DNA of 6,175 bases from Collinsella aerofaciens (lineage in GTDB: Bacteria; Actinomycetota; Coriobacteriia; Coriobacteriales; Coriobacteriaceae), in NCBI GenBank assembly GCA_030841765.1, contig JAUUSS010000121.1, positions 1-6,175 on the forward strand, read 5' to 3'. Positions 5,771-6,175 of this stretch are shown here, in pieces. The translations under genes and the position numbers were made by a program. The notes below the pieces were generated by a model. It was not told the DNA's origin and did not search any database. It saw only the letters and a program-made list of their open reading frames with translations. Numbering within the stretch: position 1 is the first letter of the stretch; each line of letters begins with the position of its first letter.

Positions 5771-5796
5771 GTCATGCTCCTTTCCATGACGGAAAG
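5771..5796 (-). promoter_or_regulatory. int ribosome binding site within two alternative hairpins
   Basis: In int leader RNA, GTCATG and CATGAC (plus-strand positions 5785-5790 and 5771-5776) form a six-base stem that shows the Shine-Dalgarno GAAAGGAG in its loop. Alternatively, CTTTCC (5796-5791) pairs with GGAAAG (5785-5780), which is half of the Shine-Dalgarno itself, around a five-base loop. The two stems overlap and should exclude each other. This could tune Int translation; the pairing is exact in the sequence, the function is inferred. Confidence 0.5.
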
Positions 5797-5838
5797 AGCC
5801 TTGATATGCTTGTATCTATTATACCACATTCAAGGCTC
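5796..5838. repeat. 9-bp inverted repeat enclosing the int promoter -10 box
   Basis: GAGCCTTGA (5796-5804) and TCAAGGCTC (5830-5838) are perfect reverse complements, 25 bp apart, lying in the 80-bp gap between xis and int. The -10 box of the int promoter is between the arms. A transcript reading through from xis would contain both arms and could form a stem; a transcript starting at the int promoter contains only one. Confidence 0.6.
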
Positions 5839-5846
5839 GATTTCAC
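5818..5846 (-). promoter_or_regulatory. Promoter for int
   Basis: On the minus strand, -10 TATAAT (5823-5818) is a perfect consensus preceded by TGG, an extended -10. The -35 candidate GTGAAA (5846-5841, 4 of 6 matches) is 17 bp away and overlaps the first base of the xis stop codon. The start point would fall near 5811, leaving about 45 nt of leader. It allows int expression without xis. Confidence 0.65.
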
Positions 5847-6049
5847 TATATAACTTCCAAAGTGTCAATGAATTTTTCAAACTGTTTTCGCTTGATTTGA
5901 ATACGGTTGCCGTTCATAATCACCCACCCGGCAGCCGGGTTTTCTTCCGCTAATTTACGCAGCTTGTTTTCCCCGATACGGAAATATTTTGACGCTTCCT
6001 CAATGGTGAGCGTGTACTTCTCCCAGATAGGCACATCAGTAATATTCAT
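5846..6049 (-). CDS. xis: Excisionase of Tn916/Tn1549 type
   Basis: A 67-residue small basic DNA-binding protein. It is the same length as Tn916 Xis and closely resembles it as I remember that protein: PIWEKYTLTIEEASKYFRIG at 7-26, then a helix (ENKLRKLAEE), a strand pair around GWVIMNGNRI (41-50) and a C-terminal basic helix (KRKQFEKFIDTL). The fold is the winged-helix recombination directionality factor. Xis bends the element ends and directs Int towards excision, and in Tn916 it can also interfere with Int at one end. The start is supported by GAAAGGGGG (6066-6058 on the minus strand), 8 nt from the ATG. It lies directly upstream of int in the same direction. I found no convincing promoter in the visible upstream 126 bp, so transcription may come from beyond the window. 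Confidence 0.93.
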   Translation of the reverse strand: MNITDVPIWEKYTLTIEEASKYFRIGENKLRKLAEENPAAGWVIMNGNRIQIKRKQFEKFIDTLEVI

Positions 6050-6066
6050 TAAAATGTCCCCCTTTC

Positions 6067-6175
6067 AATAGAGTACAATAGTTTCAAAAGTAGAAAGAGA
6101 GCTTTAATCGGACGGTTATTAGCATAACCTCATGGGAATTGCACCCCCGCATGGTTCTCATGCAGCCCTACCCAT
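6067..6175. other. Structured region upstream of xis
   Basis: No complete gene is visible. On the minus strand a frame open to the window edge encodes WVGLHENHAGVQFP and stops at TGA (6132-6130). It could be the tail of an upstream element gene, but 14 codons cannot be identified. Perfect hairpin arms are present: GGTTAT/ATAACC around TAGC (6114-6129) and GCATG/CATGC around GTTCT (6149-6163). An alternative pairing joins GGTT (6153-6156) with AACC (6126-6129). No U-run follows in the leftward direction, so these are not obvious terminators. CAAAAGTAGAAA (6085-6096) partly resembles the arm-site motif. Confidence 0.4.

Larger units (their letters stand above)
4390..6175. mobile_element. Integrase end of a Tn916/Tn1549-type conjugative transposon (partial)
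   Basis: From roughly 4390 the DNA changes from GC-rich host sequence to A/T-rich sequence with different codon use, and all genes to the window edge are element functions (int, xis). The arrangement end - arm sites - int - xis, with int reading towards the end, is that of Tn916/Tn1549 elements. The left boundary is estimated from composition and from the inverted repeat ATAGT/ACTAT (4407-4421); it may lie anywhere from about 4365 to 4406. The other end, cargo and conjugation genes lie beyond 6175. Confidence 0.88.

Noticed and set aside
6114..6129. Rho-independent terminator upstream of xis
   Set aside because: The stem is perfect but short, with no T-run following on either strand.
1..6175. 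CRISPR array, tRNA or rRNA gene
   Set aside because: No regularly spaced repeats, no cloverleaf with a T-loop signature, and no rRNA-like conserved blocks were seen.

Overview
The window suggests the chromosome of a GC-rich actinobacterium, most likely a gut Coriobacteriia species such as Collinsella. This rests on codon style, the G/C-rich third positions of the three host genes and the look of the intergenic DNA; no taxonomic marker is present. From about position 4390 to the right edge the base composition drops sharply and the codon use becomes Firmicutes-like. That segment is the integrase end of a conjugative transposon of the Tn916/Tn1549 superfamily. It continues past position 6175, so its cargo and transfer genes are not visible.

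Host part, left to right. Positions 1-302 carry no convincing gene but are crowded with short inverted repeats, three CAAAAAAG tracts and a probable bidirectional terminator. A PPP-type metallophosphoesterase (303-1142) is read leftward. A 253-bp divergent region with a good leftward promoter and several dyads separates it from a rightward Na+/K+:H+ antiporter of the NhaP2/CvrA type (1396-2997) that ends in two RCK_C-like domains. After a 226-bp gap comes a complete serC (3224-4348), which makes O-phosphoserine for serine biosynthesis.

Element part. The transposon end lies within about 20-60 bp after the serC stop, so serC itself is intact. The end contains a short inverted repeat, a terminator that works only rightward (against host read-through), a near-direct repeat pair, and two tandem copies of the AGTAGTAAA motif bound by the arm-binding domain of Tn916-type integrases. 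Then come int (tyrosine recombinase, 397 aa) and xis (excisionase, 67 aa), both read leftward towards the host junction. An int-specific promoter with a perfect -10 box lies between them. It is enclosed by a 9-bp inverted repeat, and the int ribosome binding site lies within two mutually exclusive hairpins. The DNA upstream of xis is also rich in overlapping hairpins and may hold the last codons of a further element gene.

How the parts work together: Int plus Xis excise the element, while Int alone favours integration. The layout (separate int promoter, folded int leader, one-way terminator at the end) suggests that the Int:Xis ratio and outward transcription are tuned independently of the host gene next door. 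No wholly unknown gene system is visible. The least explained parts are the regulatory architecture around int/xis and the hairpin-rich DNA at 1-302.
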